DNA from: Lojkania enalia
Lineage: Eukaryota; Ascomycota; Dothideomycetes; Pleosporales
Length of the DNA stretch: 64,000 nt
Direction of reading: 5' to 3'
Assembly (NCBI GenBank): GCA_010094045.1
Contig: ML986615.1
Location: 62,001 to 126,000 of the forward strand
Shown here: positions 45,735 to 57,217 of the stretch, one piece after another
Layout: each line of letters opens with the position of its first letter
Position numbering within the stretch: the stretch's first letter is position 1
Notes under the pieces: model-generated
Database searches by the model: none
What the model was told of the DNA's origin: nothing
The model's input: the letters and a program-made list of their open reading frames with translations, nothing else
Program-made: the position numbers and the translations under genes

Positions 45735-48486
45735 ATGGAGGATACAACTATGCTGGATGGCTCTCAGCCGCTGTTTGCCGACCTGACCTTCACAATCATC
45801 CCCACTTCCCTATCTGACAGGGTGCAAAAACAGGTACCTCGACGCGTCCATTCTATCGATACCCGGGTTCTGACGTGCCATGCAGTTGTCCGAAGATATT
45901 AGCACGAACGGCGGCACAATCATGCCATTCGACGCTCTCAACGGCCGCATTGAGCATCTCACTAAAATCACGCACATCATCTCCGCAACCTCCGATTTCC
46001 CAGACTATCACCGCGCCTTAGACTTGTTTATACATGTTGTGAAGCCGGCTTGGGTTGATGCTTGTCTCAAGGTTGGCAAGGCCAAGAATCCCCGCGCGTA
46101 TAGCCCGGATCCAGCTCTATTCATGAGCGAAGTCGTGCTCTGCTGCGCCGACATTCCGGAAGGCGATCGCGAAGCTATTGAAGGCGGTGTAATAGCTTTG
46201 GGAGGCCAATACACCCAGGGACTCTCAAAGATGGTAACCCATCTTGTTGCCTTGGACATGAACAATGATAGATGCCAACTCGCGAAATCGAAGAAACTAC
46301 GCTGCGCCATTGTCCTACCCCATTGGTAAGCTCGCGGATATGTGGTTGGTTATCTACTACTAATTAAGGCTACAAGGTTTGATGATTGCCTAAAAGTTGG
46401 TCGCAGGATAAGTGAACGTCCATATACGCTACCAAACCCAGAAATCCTTGATGTGCAAGCTGGCGCGATCCCCCCTACACGGACAAGTCTACAGATTCGG
46501 GAGGCTTCAAATCCGGAGCCGACCCACGAGCCCTCCCATACAACGCCAGACGCACACCTAGAACCAACCCGTTCCATAAAGGCATTTGAGGGGAAGAAGA
46601 TAAAGCTCGCTGAAGACCTTGGATTGAGTGACGGTCTGCATTGTGTAATTCAAGATCTGATTCGCGCTGGTGGTGGCGAGGTGACATCGAAGGTAGATGA
46701 AGCGCAAATTTATGTGTGCAACTACCGGGAAGGAGCAGACTACATCAAGGCATCTCAAGAAAACAAGGATGTGGGCAATCTGAGTTGGCTGTATTATTTA
46801 ATTGCACACGACACTTGGACAAACCCAATGCGCCGAATGATGCACTACCCTCGCCCTCGGGATGGTATACCTGGATTCAAAACCTACAAAATCAGCATTT
46901 CCAGCTACACTGGAGAGGCACGTGTCTATCTTGAAAACCTAGTCAAGGCCACAGGCGCAGAGTTTACGAAGACGTTCAAACAGGATAACACCCATCTCAT
47001 TACAGCTCATAGGCAGAGCGAGAAATGCGAGGCAGCGCAAGAGTGGAACGTACATGTTGTTAACCACCTTTGGCTTGAGGAAAGCTATGCGCGGTGCAAA
47101 GAACAAACACTCACAGACTGCCGATACAACTATTTCCCTGCTCGAACAAACTTAGGCGAAGTTCTTGGTCAGACTGAGCTTAATCGCGATGCAGTGGAAA
47201 AAAACTTTTTCTCAAAGAACAGGAAGCTGAAATCAATAGAAGCTGCTATACAACAGGATAATGTGCCCGAATCAAGTAACCTAAGATCAAGGGTTCATAG
47301 CGATCCAGTGGCGCGAAGCTCACCTTTGGCAGAAAAGACAAAGCGTACCAGAATCGTAGCGGAGGTGGTGACCCCTGTAGCTCCTCGTCATATCGACGGT
47401 AAGGAAAATCAGACCCCAGGTACAACTGGAAGCCGTGGAGCCAAGGACCGTGCATTGTTAAAACTGCATAACGCCGCCCCCGATATTGCTAAATTTGAAA
47501 AGGAAATGAAGCGCAAAGGGGGTGTAATTCATGGTGGAAGGCGGGAAAGGGAACCTGAGGTTAAGGACAAAATTAAGGGACGAGAATCCACGGCAAGCAA
47601 ACGTTCCATAGATGAGGTCTACGGCGAGGAAGAGGCCACCGAGGATGAATTGCAGGACGTGGCTACGAATAACAATAAAAGGGCAAAAAAAGATAAGAAG
47701 GTACCCATAAAATTCCGCATGCTGGTTTCGAAAAAAGATTCATGGGTTGGCAATCATGAAAGGGAGTGTAAGGAGAGGGTATGTTAAACTACAAATTGCG
47801 ACTATCGTATAGGGCTAACACGACCAAAGGAAAAGCTACGCGAACTTGGTGTGTACGTCAACGATGACCACAAGAGAGTCGATCTTCTCTGCGCGCCAAA
47901 AGTCGTTCGGACCAAAAAATTTGTTGCCGCTTTGGCTTCCGCTCCCATCCTCGTCTCTACCTCATATCTTGACTATGCTATTAGAACTGGCAAACTACCA
48001 CCGCCTGAGAAGCACCTCCTGAAAGATCCTGCGTTCGAAAAGGAACACGGATTTCGGCTGGACGAAGCTCTCGAACGTGCCAAACAGAACAAGAGACATC
48101 TCCTCAAGAATTGGACCATTTTTTGTACGAACCAGGTTACTGGTGGTTTTGATACTTTCAAGGAGATCATTCAAGCCAACGGTGGAAAAGTCCACCAATG
48201 GGAGGGTCGCACCACCACAATAAACGCCGCAAAACGGAGCATCGATTTCTCGGATGAGGAAGTTAGCCAAAACCAGGAAGAGGATGAGGGTGATGTACTC
48301 TATCTTATCTCGGAACCGAACAAAAAGGAAATCCCGCTTTGGGTGAAGTTCCGAGAGCTTGCGAAGAAGCATGACATGATACCGAGGATTGTCAAGACGG
48401 AGTGGTTGTTATTTGTTGCAATGGCGCAATATGTGCATTGGGATCCGGCGTGGGAGTTGAATGAGGAGGTTATTAAAAAGAAATAA
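45735..48486 (+). CDS. brc1: multi-BRCT DNA-damage scaffold, Brc1/Rtt107-like
   Basis: Exons 45735-45833, 45886-46325, 46377-47778 and 47830-48486, 865 aa; introns of 51-52 bp, the last with branch GGCTAAC and acceptor AAG. BRCT-like blocks occur in pairs: an N-terminal pair (TFTIIPTSL; VVKPAWVDACLKVGK; GGVIALGGQYTQGLSKMVTH; AIVLPHWFDDCLKVGR), a central pair (FEGKKIKLAEDLGL; GDI-type YKISISSYTGEARVYLENLV; HVVNHLWLEESY) and a C-terminal pair (RMLVSKKDSW; KNWTIFCTNQVTGG; IVKTEWLLFVAMAQ). A basic, disordered linker with KR-rich patches separates the middle and last pairs. This is the six-BRCT plan of S. pombe Brc1 and yeast Rtt107, whose last pair binds phosphorylated H2A at damaged forks and which recruit Smc5/6 and nucleases. 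A function in replication-stress tolerance is inferred from that family. Confidence 0.88.
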
Positions 48487-48921
48487 ATGTCTTATTTGAC
48501 ATGGCGCTAATAGACACGGAAAAGCTACCAGTCGCTTGAGTAGTAATATTGCATTTTGTACAGCGTTCTGGCGATACCTACGGCAGGAGCAATATTTAAT
48601 TATGGGGGATTCAGGGATGCATGGCATTGTCGGAGTATTATTTACTATATTATGCGCTGCAGGAGACCCCCCCTCCCCCAGGGCCAATGAAGCTTCTTAG
48701 TATGGCTTCTTATATCTGGCCGGTATTTCTGCCTGCTGTGGTCAATTGAGAACATTCTCTGAAGCGGGGTTGCATGATAATGAATATGAACGTACTCTAT
48801 CAAGTATCGTATATCCCTTGATCTCTAAATCCGTGGGAAGCCCCTCGGATTGGGATGTTATACCGGCACTTGAAGTATTCGTCTAGCCATGCTCCCCTAC
48901 ACTGACATTTGCAAAAACCCC
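48487..48921. other. convergent intergenic region, no gene seen
   Basis: These 435 bp separate the 3' ends of the BRCT gene and vps25. Only short chance frames are present. Confidence 0.65.
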
Positions 48922-49617
48922 TCAGAAGAACTTCACACCCTCGCTTCCCTCGGCCCCAAAAATCTGCGCCTTCCCCCTCTTCACACAAATCCCTAAGCTC
49001 TTAGCCAGAAGCTCACCATCCATGCCATAAAACTCCTCCCTCCTCGTAGCATCGCTCTCCGTGATCTCGTACAGCGTCAGCACAGTACCCTTCTGTCCCG
49101 TCCTCTCCACCCACTCTTCCAACGCCACCGCCCATTCTTCCGGCCGTCGCCAGTATATCCAGCATTTTCCCATCCCCTCTTCATCCGCAGGGGAGGATTT
49201 TTTATTATTTTTTGACGCGGAGATCCATTCCGCGCGGTTCTGGCCCTCGAGCGTAGTCATCCATTGGATTATGCTGCGGGCGTCACGGAGAGAGAGGCGG
49301 CGAGAGAGTCTGGCGTTTGAGAAGAGGGGTGTTTGGAGCGCGTCGATGAGGGTTAGAGTGAAGATGCGGTGGTGGTGGCAGTACGATTGGATCAGTTGGG
49401 ACCAGGAGTGGAGTTGCGACGTCCGAGTTGCGAGGACGGGTTGAAGGGTGAAGAAAGGCGGGAAGGAGTAATGCGGTGGGAATTGGAATGCTGTCGGATC
49501 TGTGGACGCGGGGATTGGTTGGGTAGCTTTAGAGATGATGTGAGGGTTGTCGGTGGTTGAGGGTGGGACGGCGGTCGTAGTACCTGAGAGATTCGTTAAA
49601 GAGGGGGATGTTGTCAT
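48922..49617 (-). CDS. vps25: ESCRT-II subunit Vps25
   Basis: Single exon, 231 aa. The frame opens further upstream at a TTG (49662), but ATG 49617 is the first ATG. After a Thr/Ser/Pro-rich N-terminal extension of about 35 residues comes the Vps25 signature FQFPPHYSFPPFFTLQP, whose PPxY-like segment contacts Vps22/Vps36, then QLHSWSQLIQSYCHHHRIFTL (first winged helix) and EEWAVALEEWVERTGQKGTVLTLYEI (second winged helix, which binds Vps20). Vps25 is present twice per ESCRT-II and nucleates ESCRT-III for sorting cargo into multivesicular endosomes and, in fungi, for ambient pH signalling. A Lys/Glu insertion (SKNNKKSSPADEEG) is specific to this copy. Vps26, another endosomal coat subunit, is 5 kb away, which is probably chance. 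Confidence 0.93.
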   Translation of the reverse strand: MTTSPSLTNLSGTTTAVPPSTTDNPHIISKATQPIPASTDPTAFQFPPHYSFPPFFTLQPVLATRTSQLHSWSQLIQSYCHHHRIFTLTLIDALQTPLFSNARLSRRLSLRDARSIIQWMTTLEGQNRAEWISASKNNKKSSPADEEGMGKCWIYWRRPEEWAVALEEWVERTGQKGTVLTLYEITESDATRREEFYGMDGELLAKSLGICVKRGKAQIFGAEGSEGVKFF

Positions 49618-50083
49618 GGTTGTTGGCTGGGGGAGGTTTGGGCAGGCGGTGGTAATTATCAAGTTAACCTTGGAATGGTGAGGATTTCGGAGCTCTAAAG
49701 CTCGGTCGCGGGGTACGTCACATTAGACTTCGGCCTTACTGCTTGGCGCTTTCACGTGTCAATCGTTTTCCTTAACTGGGCATATATCGATATGCTACAT
49801 AATCTTACCAAAATCTGGGGAAGCTCCCTGCATTGTGCACGAATAAGGTTTTCCAAGAGATAAGATAACCTTAAGCTGACGACCAAATCAATATTTCCCT
49901 ATGACAATTCATTCCAACGTCCTCGTCCATTTCTTCCGAATCTCCCTTCACACACCTACGACTTGAATTAAAAAAAAAAAAATAATCAGTAAGTGTGATA
50001 GCGGTGGATCAAGTTTCTTTCTGGATCAGTAAAATTTTTGCGTCAATCTATCGGCTTCTTTTTTTTATGCCTAACAAAAGGCT
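49618..50083. promoter_or_regulatory. vps25 promoter and 3' region of the E2 gene
   Basis: This 466-bp stretch separates two minus-strand genes. CACGTG at 49753-49758 lies 140 bp upstream of the vps25 start. A poly-A run near 49970 belongs to the AT-rich 3' side of the E2 gene. Confidence 0.5.
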
Positions 50084-51771
50084 TCATCGTAATCTAACCA
50101 GCATACTCTCTATATTCTCCAGGTAGCTTCTGACAACCTCTGCGCACCTTGCCGCCATAGCACCATCAACTACCCGGTGGTCGGCGCTCCAGCTGAATAC
50201 ACATTCCTCTTTTCGGATAATTTCTCCATTCTCTCCAAATGCAGGGACCACTCTTGCTCTGCCAATACCTACAATGCCGACTTGAGGGCTGACAATGACT
50301 GGTGCGACGGCTGTGCCACCAATGCTGCCAATATTGCTGACTGTGAATGTTGCGCCGCTCAGATCTGCAGAGGTAAATTTCCCGGTCCGGCAAAGCTCAC
50401 TCAAACGGACAATCTCCGCAGCTAAACTTTCCGTAGAGTGAGCTTGAACGTTCTTAATTACAGGTACGAGCAGTCCGGATGGAGAGTCAACCGCTATGCC
50501 GATGTTGTGCTGGCCTTTGATTAAGATCTGAGGTTTATCTGGGTTCGTAGTTGTATCCAGATGAGAATTCAGCAAGGGATATTGCTGTAGTGCTAAAGAA
50601 ATGGCCTTTACTATGAATGAAAGGGAGGAAATCCGCTCCGACTTTCCCTTACTGGCGTTATATTTCTTCCGTAGAGCATTCAGAGCCGTAAAATCGACGT
50701 TGTCAGTATATAAGAAGTGTGGTATCGACAGCGAGCGCGTCATCTGCTTGAACATTCCATTTTGCACAGGCGTCAGAGGTCTCACATGGTCTTCGACCTG
50801 CTGTATGAGAGGCAGAGAAGGCACGGATAGAATCTCGGTTGCACCAGGCTTCTCTTTGGAAGATTCTGCGCGTCTCTGGACGTCTTCTTTGAGTACACGG
50901 CCATCTTTGCCCGTACCTTCTATGTCCTCGATTTTGAAGTTCAATTGTTTGATTAGGTGTCGAACCGCTGGTGTCGCTAGGCTTGCATATTTTCCAGGAT
51001 GTCGTTCTAGTTTTGATTGTTCACGGGTAGGCTCTGGCGATAGGTTTGGTGGCGGAACCATCGGAGGTGCATCTCCCATGACAGTTTGTGTATCATTTCT
51101 TCCTACTTCTATGCTCTGCTCTTTCTGATTGGCTAGATTCGTGCTTGTTTTCTCGGCTTCCTTGTCGGGACTACCATTGAGGAGAGCTTCATCTGCTGCG
51201 GATATTTCGCTCTGAATGTCTATATCGACTAAAGGCTTGGAAAGGTCAGTGTGGTAAATTCGATTCCCAGTCTGAGCGTGAAACGCACCTTGCCGACCTT
51301 AGCCATATCATCCGGCTCGTAGTAAAGCTTCTTGATGACGCCGTCAAACCGCGACGTAATCTAACCCGCCTTAGTATGTTACTTCCCCGTAGACGAATTA
51401 ATTTGTTACCTCCACAGATGCTTTGTCCGATTGCACTTCGCATATAGGGTCGAATTGCTCTACACGAGCTCCGGGCTTCACGAACCACTGGATGACTTGG
51501 CATTCTGTGATCCCTACCATTCTTTGTCAAATGCTGGCAATTATGAGATCAATATGAGGGCCATACCCTCTCCAATATCCGCCAGGAGATACGGCTTTAC
51601 GACCTTGAGGTTCGGTGAATTGTGGAATTGCCGACGGACATGCTGTCTGGGCACTGTAGAGCTCTTGAAAGGCTGTGTGGGAAATGCGCCTCTGTTTGCT
51701 CCATTGAAACGGCATAGAAGCTTACTAGCCTCTCTGGATGCGACAGATTTCATCATGAATGTAATACGCAT
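50084..51771 (-). CDS. branched-chain 2-oxoacid dehydrogenase E2 (dihydrolipoyl transacylase), mitochondrial
   Basis: Four exons: 51771-51567, 51513-51410, 51360-51289 and 51235-50084, 510 aa; introns of 53, 49 and 53 bp. Residues 1-50 are basic and free of acids after Glu14, fitting a mitochondrial presequence. The lipoyl domain starts [19 protein letters not shown] and carries the lipoylation site Lys99 in [10 protein letters not shown] peripheral-subunit-binding domain follows ([32 protein letters not shown]), then the acyltransferase core with [14 protein letters not shown] and the active-site HxxxDG in [10 protein letters not shown]. The combination GEGITECQV with [15 protein letters not shown] and TPAVR is typical of the branched-chain complex rather than pyruvate or 2-oxoglutarate E2. 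It transfers acyl groups from E1 to CoA in Val, Leu and Ile breakdown. Confidence 0.93.
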
Positions 51772-51931
51772 TGAAATGTGCGCATGATGGAAAGTTCAAA
51801 GGCATATTAGCACCGAGGTGAGTGAAAGCAGTGCTGATTTGGTGAGAAAGCAAAGCCGATGACAGCCGCAGCGGCGTTGACGTTACAAGAACTTGGGGCG
51901 CATGAGTGCAGACTAGCCCCAAAAGGGCAGG

Positions 51932-52201
51932 CTACGCTGCCTCGGCTGTATCGAGGAGGGGTCTGAGGCGGCCATCAACCATCTTCCTCGCAACAAACAT
52001 ATCGCGTCCACCATTCTGTTGTAGATATGTTCTCATTAGTAAGTCAATGCGCCTGGCAAATAACGCATCCCGAACTGCATCTGCAGCGTCAGAATAGTTA
52101 CCCCGAAGTGCAGAGTCTGGGCAGTTACGATAAGTGACCCTCATCCACCTACCCACAAAACTACCGTCAATCCGTGCCTGCAGCGGATCTCTGCGCGACA
52201 T
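51932..52201 (-). CDS. small hypothetical protein of 89 aa
   Basis: Single exon with ATG at 52201 and stop at 51932-51934. The composition is not repetitive: Arg-rich with a predicted amphipathic central helix (DAVRDALFARRIDLLMRTYL) and a basic C-terminal segment. I do not recognise the family. It lies 160 bp upstream of the E2 start codon on the same strand, so it could also be upstream sequence of that gene. There is no signal peptide, membrane segment or cysteine pattern. Support rests on length, ATG start and protein-like composition only. Confidence 0.4.
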   Translation of the reverse strand: MSRRDPLQARIDGSFVGRWMRVTYRNCPDSALRGNYSDAADAVRDALFARRIDLLMRTYLQQNGGRDMFVARKMVDGRLRPLLDTAEAA

Positions 52202-52526
52202 GATTGACGGTTTGACTTGCTCCCGACAGAATGGTTCCTAGTGGCATGTCCTGGACGTCACTTTATAAGTCATAATGTAGGTGTCTTCTGGTTTGCAACA
52301 GCCGTTGCCGTATTCCATTTAAATAATTAGCGATAATGCGTCTAGAAAGGTGCTTCACACCGCCATCCCAGAAAAGTCCAGTACCCCTGTATGGTGGTAT
52401 ATATATTAATCAAGGAGCTTTGCGCCATTTTCCCCGTACTTCTTGAATGCCCCACAAGAGACGCCCACCATGCTGAACGCTACGAGAGATTCAAAGAAAA
52501 AGTGAGCTTGGTAGTGGTATATCAAG
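52202..52526. other. short intergenic region, no gene seen
   Basis: These 325 bp lie between the 89-aa frame and the 3' end of the gluconokinase gene. A 77-codon frame overlapping it on the plus strand is antisense to gluconokinase and not supported. Confidence 0.6.
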
Positions 52527-53274
52527 TCAAATTCTGGCGCTCGCGCCGTCTTTCGCGAGGATCTGGTCCACCGCGGTTTTTGCTAGGTTTTGGACCTCCA
52601 GTTGTGTTCCTGCCACATCGATGATGTCCACATCTTTCAGCTTTTCCACTTCCTCCCTGTCTGGCTCCTCCAGAGCAGCCAGTTGACTTAAGACCATAGT
52701 GTCTTTCATGTAGTGGTTTTGCCTTGCTCCCACTCGAGCCAAAAGGGTCTCTTTGCTCGCCCGGAGATAGATGAAATGTACGAACGCGTCCAGATCTTCG
52801 TCATAAAGCCGGGCGGTACGGATGACATCTCGGTATTTCTTTTTCAGGGCACTGCACGTTACAACCACACCTTTGGCCCCATCCTTGAGAGACACAAGTG
52901 CTTGGTCTCGAAGAAGGATTAGCCAATCCCACCGGTCGGCATCATTCAGGGGAATGTTCGCCGCCATTTTCTCGATATTTGCCGGAGGATGGAACTGGAC
53001 ATTCATCAGATACGCTTCGAAGGAAGAAAGGGGTACTCACATCATCTCCTTCAATGTAATCGAATCCATAGCGCTCGGCGAGGAACTTGGCAACAGTGCT
53101 CTTACCGCAGCCCGCCGGACCGGTAACGATCAAGATGTGATGATGACTCGGGGCAGGCATGACTACGTCAGGCTTTGCAGTGGAGCCGACCGAAGAAGGA
53201 GAAATGGGTGCAGGGGACGCAGTGGCATAATGAGCAGGAGCAGAATGTCCCGATTCGAGAGTTTGTAACATCAT
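52527..53274 (-). CDS. gluconokinase (GntK family, P-loop)
   Basis: Exons 53274-53041 and 52994-52527, 233 aa, 46-bp intron (donor GTGAGT). The frame extends upstream to a TTG at 53370; ATG 53274 is the first ATG and ATG 53271 follows directly. Walker A is GPAGCGKST at 52-60, followed by YIEGDDFHPPANIEKM, with the splice junction between GDD and FHP, then PLNDADRWDWL, VVTCSALKKKYRD, FIYLRASKETL and ARQNHYMKDTMVLSQLAALEEP. These are the family motifs for ATP-dependent phosphorylation of D-gluconate to 6-phosphogluconate, feeding the pentose phosphate pathway in the cytosol. The enzyme core is usually about 175-190 aa; the extra 45 N-terminal residues are Ser/Pro/Ala-rich and look disordered. 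It is divergent from vps26. Confidence 0.93.
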
Positions 53275-54690
53275 GACGGTCACTGTGTTGAGCGACGAGG
53301 CGTCGTGTACCAAGAGCCAAGGCCTATGAGAGGTGCCAGCAGATTTTATTCCGGCGGACAAAGAGTTCAAATAGGCCTGATTCCGGGAAATATATAGTGT
53401 TGGGTAGCACGATGTAACCGAATACGCGAACGCTGGGTGTAAGCAATAATAATGGCATTCTACACCTGACCAGGGGCAGTGCTGTTTTTAAAGATGTGGG
53501 CACCAGTGAATGGGTCAGCGCAGGTGCCGGAGCGCATGACGGCAAGGGTGCCACCAGAGCGTGGTGCAGGAGTAAAAGCCGCCAAGCTTTGATGTCACGA
53601 CACGCGGGCGGTATGCGAATCAGTGCATAGCGCTCAAATCCGCCCAAAGCGAGACAAATAGGCTTGGGCGGCTGGGGTTGCCGACAAAGTGCCATTGTTC
53701 TTGCCAGGCGTCTCCCGGCACCAGACCCTCTAGGAGGAGAGTAGTTAAGGTTGTCGGCGTTTGAAATTTAGGGCAGAGTAGTGCGTGGGGTGTTGGTGGC
53801 GGATGAAGGCCTCAATCCCCGCACTTTACAAGGCAATGCAGTCCTGGTCAGGAACTGCGCTGAGGCCGCCAGCTCACAGCAGCAGCGATGGCCCCTCATT
53901 CCGGGAGAAATAAGCCGTTACCCCGTCATGCAACTCGAGGATGGTTTCCCAGTCTGGTGTAGTCTCAGCAGGCTTCCTGCGCGTGAAAGCGTGTTGAAGA
54001 CGCGGCCCAAGGCCCACCGTAGCAAGAGAAATGTTGGATAATAACGCGTGGGGGTCCCCCACGAGAGCATCCAAGGCTAGGAAATGTTCTCGGTCCGTCT
54101 GAAAGACTCGGGACGGCGGCTCACTACTGGCGGAGGCATGGGTAGATAGTGCTGCTAAGAGGCTTCCGGCAAGACTTGGCTCCCAGGCGGGACGCCATGG
54201 AACTTCTGGGGGAGTTGGAGCAAAGCGCCCCAAAAGCTGCATCTGATCGTGTGCAGCAGCTCACCGCCCTCACGGACCGCATTGGGTCGCTCCACATCGA
54301 GACATCAAGGCAGGAAACGCAGCAGGATGCGGGCTGCAGTCAGGTCCTGTGACCTAGGCGAAGCGCTCGGCTGTGACGTGTTTCCGCGGTTGTGGAGACA
54401 AAGGCGACTGGTACTGCGAGCACTGATGCTGCAGCCCGAGGAGGAAGAATAAGAAGTTGAAGTGAATGGGGAAGGATGGGGGGGGCGCGTCGTAGGGCTG
54501 AGGGCTGGTGAGGGGCGACTCGTGAGCGCCCGGGGGAGGCTCAAGTAGCATGACTAAGCGCATTCCGAACCCAGTGCTCAGAGCTGCTACTACCTGTTCT
54601 GGTGACGCACCACGCCGCTACAATTGATTGAAACATCAAAGCCTGTATATCCCAAGCACTCGTCGCGCAGAGGCAGCTCACTCCTCCGTC
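53275..54690. promoter_or_regulatory. divergent interval between gluconokinase and vps26
   Basis: These 1.4 kb separate two outward-facing starts, longer than other divergent promoters here. A 122-codon ATG frame on the minus strand (53874-54242) has fairly protein-like composition but no recognisable domain; I leave it uncalled. Confidence 0.45.
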
Positions 54691-55858
54691 ATGTCGTACT
54701 TCTTTTCTACCCCAGTCGATATTGACATTGTCCTCGAGGACAGCGACGAGCGTGCAGCTGTCGATGTGAAGCTAGACAAGAACCGCAAGGAGAAGGTCCC
54801 GCTATATCTAGACGGGGAGTCGGTCAAGGGCGCTGTTACGATAAGGCCCAAAGATGGAAAGCGACTCGAACACACTGGCATTAAAGTGCAGTTCATTGGA
54901 ACAATTGGTGCGTTCCATCCATACTTCCTGCAGCGCCTCGTAGGGGCTAGATATACCCGAGAATCTGCATGCTGACGCCGCTGGTGATGGCAGAAATGTT
55001 CTTCGATCGCGGGAACCACTACGAATTTCTCTCCTTGGGCCAAGAGCTAGCTGCCCCCGGCGACCTCCAACACCCCCAGACCTTCGACTTCAATTTCAAG
55101 AATGTCGAGAAGCAGTACGAATCCTACAATGGCATCAATGTCAAGCTACGGTATTTTGTTCGGGTTACAGTCTCAAGGAGGATGGCAGATGTGGTGCGAG
55201 AAAAGGACATTTGGGTATACTCATATCGGATACCTCCAGAAACGAACAGCTCCATCAAAATGGATGTTGGCATCGAGGACTGCCTACACATTGAATTTGA
55301 GTACTCCAAGTCGAAATATCACTTGAAGGATGTCATTGTCGGTAGGATATATTTCTTGTTGGTGCGGCTGAAGATCAAGCACATGGAGCTCTCTATCATT
55401 CGGAGAGAAACAACAGGCGCCGCACCAAACCAATACAATGAGAGCGAGACTCTAGTACGATTCGAAATTATGGATGGCTCCCCCTCACGAGGTTTGTTAA
55501 TATTTGCACTCATGACCTTACTCCTACTTATAAATTTCTAGGAGAGACGATCCCCATCAGACTGTTCCTTGGAGGTTTCGATCTGACTCCTACTTTCAGA
55601 GAGGTCAACAAAAAGTACTCTACTCGGTACTACCTTAGCCTTGTGCTCATCGATGAAGGTATGCCATATTTTGTTACTAAGCATTACCCACGAGCATCTC
55701 ACACCATTCGCCGCAACTTCATAAATGGAAATAAAACTAACATTCTTATGCTAGACGCACGACGATACTTCAAGCAATCTGAAATTGTGCTATACCGGCA
55801 AGCCCCTGAAGGATTAACTCTTGCCCAGGAGCAAAATAAGTTGATAGCAGCATCATGA
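54691..55858 (+). CDS. vps26: retromer subunit Vps26
   Basis: Four exons: 54691-54907, 54994-55491, 55542-55658 and 55755-55858, 311 aa; introns of 86, 50 and 96 bp, all ending in AG and in frame. The protein starts MSYFFSTPVDIDIVLED, then PLYLDGESVKGAVTIRPK, GIKVQFIGTIEMFFDRGNHYEF, a FDFNFKNVEKQYESYNGINVKLRY-type run, and the second arrestin-like lobe with KHMELSIIRRETTG, SPSRGETIPIRLFLGGF and DARRYFKQSEIVLYRQ. This is the arrestin-fold Vps26 that joins Vps35 and Vps29 on endosomes to return cargo such as Vps10 to the Golgi. The C-terminus after YRQAPEG is short (about 18 residues); many homologues are slightly longer. Transcription may be independent of the vps25 gene upstream. Confidence 0.94.
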
Positions 55859-57217
55859 AGAAAGGTACAGGTCACGTAATATCTGCCCGCTATTGAAATA
55901 CCGACCAGGGTAATAGATACTAAGCCAAGCACTGCTTGGCCTCGTGGCTTCATATCAAGGTAATCCTAATATTCGCAATACTGGCTTTACGCGCCTTGGT
56001 TAATCCCTGTTCCGTGGGATCGGGACAAGTTTGGTTCTTCCACACTATCGGCATGTAGATATACCACTGTAGCCTCCGAATTTACTAATGCCTCACGATG
56101 CCGAGGCATCCACAACATTTCAATGGTGGCAAGTTTCTCCGGCTTTCGCGCTACGTAACCTTTTCTTTACGCTATGGAGACCCCAAAAAAAGGCCTTCCC
56201 GAAACGACGCTTTAATAAAGCTTGAAACGTCCTTTGTGACTTCGTCGGCATTTGAGGCTCGGTTCTACCCGATCAAGCGCAGATCCTTCGTAGCATCTAA
56301 CCGCCAATAATGCTTACCGCCTTACCCAGATGTCAAATACCTCGAAAGCATAAATATGCAAGGGTGTTCTCTATTTTGTTTCGAGATTTAAACCTCGGAA
56401 GTTAACAGCGCAGCCTGTACCTAATAGCACAGCTTCGGATGTCAATGGCAGCAGACGGCATACAATACACAAACAAGGAACTTTTAGGCATTGCAACTAA
56501 TACCAATCGTACACAGCCATTCACCTAACACTATAGTTTAGCTGTTGATCTTCGCCTCGTCTTCAGTTGTCATGGTCCTATTTTTGGTCTTTATTCGCCA
56601 AGCCTTCCATCGAAGTCGAGCTGATGACCAAGTCTCTGCTAACCTTCCTTTCTATTGCCAAACATACTTACTATTCCCCGATCCAAAAATTGCATAACAA
56701 TGCATCGAGAAGAAAAAATTATTTGCGCGATTAGGGACGTTTTGTACAAGCATCTTCCGAATAGCTGAATCTGGACCAGTTATGATTCGCCCTGTATGCT
56801 AATGATCCAACAACTACATAATATAATCGACGCATTTAACACTTCTTCTTCTTATCTAGTAGTACTTCGAGAAGCAGAGAAGATGACCGAAAGCACGCCT
56901 AGAGACGCGTGCCAGACCTAGAAAATGCCGCTCTCCCATTCGCTATTCGCCTTCATCGATGATTTCGACAGTATGGCAAGGAAAAGATGGCCAACAGTGT
57001 GTCGACCTCCAACCAGAAAGAGCGTTATGACCCTATAGAATAGCGAAGAGCTTAAAAGTTACGAATCGAAGCAATTCTTTTCATCCTTAGCTTGCCAGGC
57101 GGTTGGGTTTCCCTCCACTATAAGAGCCAATATTTCTATGACGTCTAGCGTACGTATTTTCGTAGGAAGCCAGCATGGGGAAGTCACCATGGAAAAGTGT
57201 AGAGTCAGCACAATACG
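55859..57217. other. intergenic, AT-rich, no gene seen
   Basis: This 1.36-kb stretch lies between vps26 and the dead aquaglyceroporin gene. It holds only short frames. It may include the decayed 5' end or promoter of that pseudogene. Confidence 0.55.

Noticed and set aside
53874..54242. 122-codon ATG frame between gluconokinase and vps26
   Set aside because: Composition is plausible but there is no motif, and it fills a divergent promoter; conservation data would be needed.
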